Source: Dromiciops gliroides (taxonomy: Eukaryota > Chordata > Mammalia > Microbiotheria > Microbiotheriidae). Taken from it: a stretch of 64,000 nucleotides of DNA. The stretch covers positions 416,995,669 to 417,059,668 of the forward strand of contig NC_057862.1 in assembly GCF_019393635.1 (NCBI RefSeq). Reading direction: 5' to 3'. A program made the translations under genes and the position numbers. How positions within the stretch are numbered: position 1 is the stretch's first letter; each line of letters starts with the position of its first letter. The notes beneath the pieces were generated by a model. The model was not told the DNA's origin. It saw nothing but the letters and a program-made list of their open reading frames with translations, and did no database searches. Below are positions 63,402 to 64,000 of the stretch, piece by piece.

Positions 63402-64000
63402 TGGAGGGCGAAGGTTCTAATCAAGTGAGGATGGGCATCATCAACCAGCTTGCAAGGGAATAAGGAAATGTTGTTCATAAGTGTGGATGACTTCCCTAGG
63501 AGTTTGGGTGAAATAGAGGATGATCGAAGGGGTGACAGGGTCAAATAAATATATTTTTTTTAAGGATGAGAGAGAGAAGGCAATGTTTGTAGGCATCAAG
63601 GAAGAAAATAGTAGATAAGGAGAGATTAAAGGCTTTAGAGAGATGGAGTGACAGAGAGAGATAGACAGAATGACCAGTGGGGCAGATTACAAGAGATGAC
63701 AGAGGGATGGGATCAAGAGTATGAATAGAGGACTTGAACTTGGCAAGGAGACTAGAGAAAATGAGAGGAAGAAGGGGAATGATGTAAAGGGATTTGAAGA
63801 TCTAGAACTGGGAAGAAAAGGGAATTTAAACTGAATGGCTTCAATTTTTTTTTCAATAAAATGGGTGAGGTCCTTTCCTGAGGTAGAGGTGGGAGGGAAT
63901 TGCATAGATAGTTTGAGGAGAAAGGTTTTGAATAGTTGCTGTGGATAGTGTGAGTCTATTAGGGAAGAATAAAAGAATTGTTATGTATCAGTGAAGGCCC

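Larger units (their letters stand above)
61506..64000 (+). other. WDR88 intron 9 (continues beyond window)
   Basis: The first 400 bp are unassigned. From about 61910 to the window end it is antisense L2 with two SINEs. Confidence 0.65.
61910..64000 (-). mobile_element. Long L2, antisense, running off the window
   Basis: 3' end TAGCAAGTATTCATTAAATATC; then GCTGGGGATACAAAGAC, AGACTACTGCAGTTGTAG, CTCAAGGAAGATAAAAAA, AGAGATTATTGGTAACTTTGGAG. About 2 kb of the L2 ORF2 and 3' region, degraded, with SINEs at 62262 and 63234. Confidence 0.78.

Overview
The window is vertebrate nuclear DNA, most likely from a marsupial. Its commonest repeat is a tRNA-derived SINE (heads beginning GGGGCAGCTAGGTGG, about 49 copies) of the SINE1/WSINE1 type known from marsupials. 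Around it lie L1 3' ends typical of marsupials, RTE(BovB)-tailed SINEs, and much old L2, CR1/L3 and MIR. The species cannot be read from the sequence.

Two host genes are present, both on the + strand and in the order known from human chromosome 19q13. GPATCH1 enters from the left; its last three coding exons (1117-1241, 3409-3554, 4892-4922) encode a basic KKHK/serine-rich tail ending in ...LLRRLKRLPITKK. About 5.7 kb further on, WDR88 starts at 10829 in a GC/CpG-rich segment. It runs through nine coding exons (10829-10987, 11917-12027, 25999-26087, 31108-31171, 32502-32640, 43390-43519, 54832-55019, 58206-58288, 61437-61505) and leaves the window within intron 9. All splice phases close and give 344 residues, covering the N-terminus and most of a seven-bladed WD40 propeller. 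No other intact host gene was found. A short antisense fragment at 8022-8276 is a retro-pseudogene related to OSBPL9 (ORP9).

Layout: 1-4922 GPATCH1 3' end; 4923-10828 3'UTR and intergenic DNA with SINEs, MIR fragments, the OSBPL9 fragment and a hAT MITE; 10680-11560 CpG-rich WDR88 5' end with a GTG-rich minisatellite in intron 1; 12028-25998 the 14-kb intron 2 (candidate LTR, degraded L1, L2 and SINEs); 26088-32501 introns 3-4 (L2-rich); 32641-43389 intron 5 (three L1 3' ends, two solo LTRs, long antisense L2); 43520-54831 intron 6 (solo LTR, L2 with nested insertions, CR1/L3, dense SINE clusters, TCTA microsatellite); 55020-64000 introns 7-9 (L2-rich).

The two genes are not an operon; they are separate neighbours in tandem. 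GPATCH1 is a spliceosome-associated G-patch protein. WDR88 is a poorly characterised WD40 scaffold. No undescribed gene system is evident. The most informative signals are the insertion histories (target-site duplications, nested and same-site insertions), four LTRs including a CpG-rich one in sense orientation inside WDR88, and the repeat-rich CpG 5' end of WDR88.
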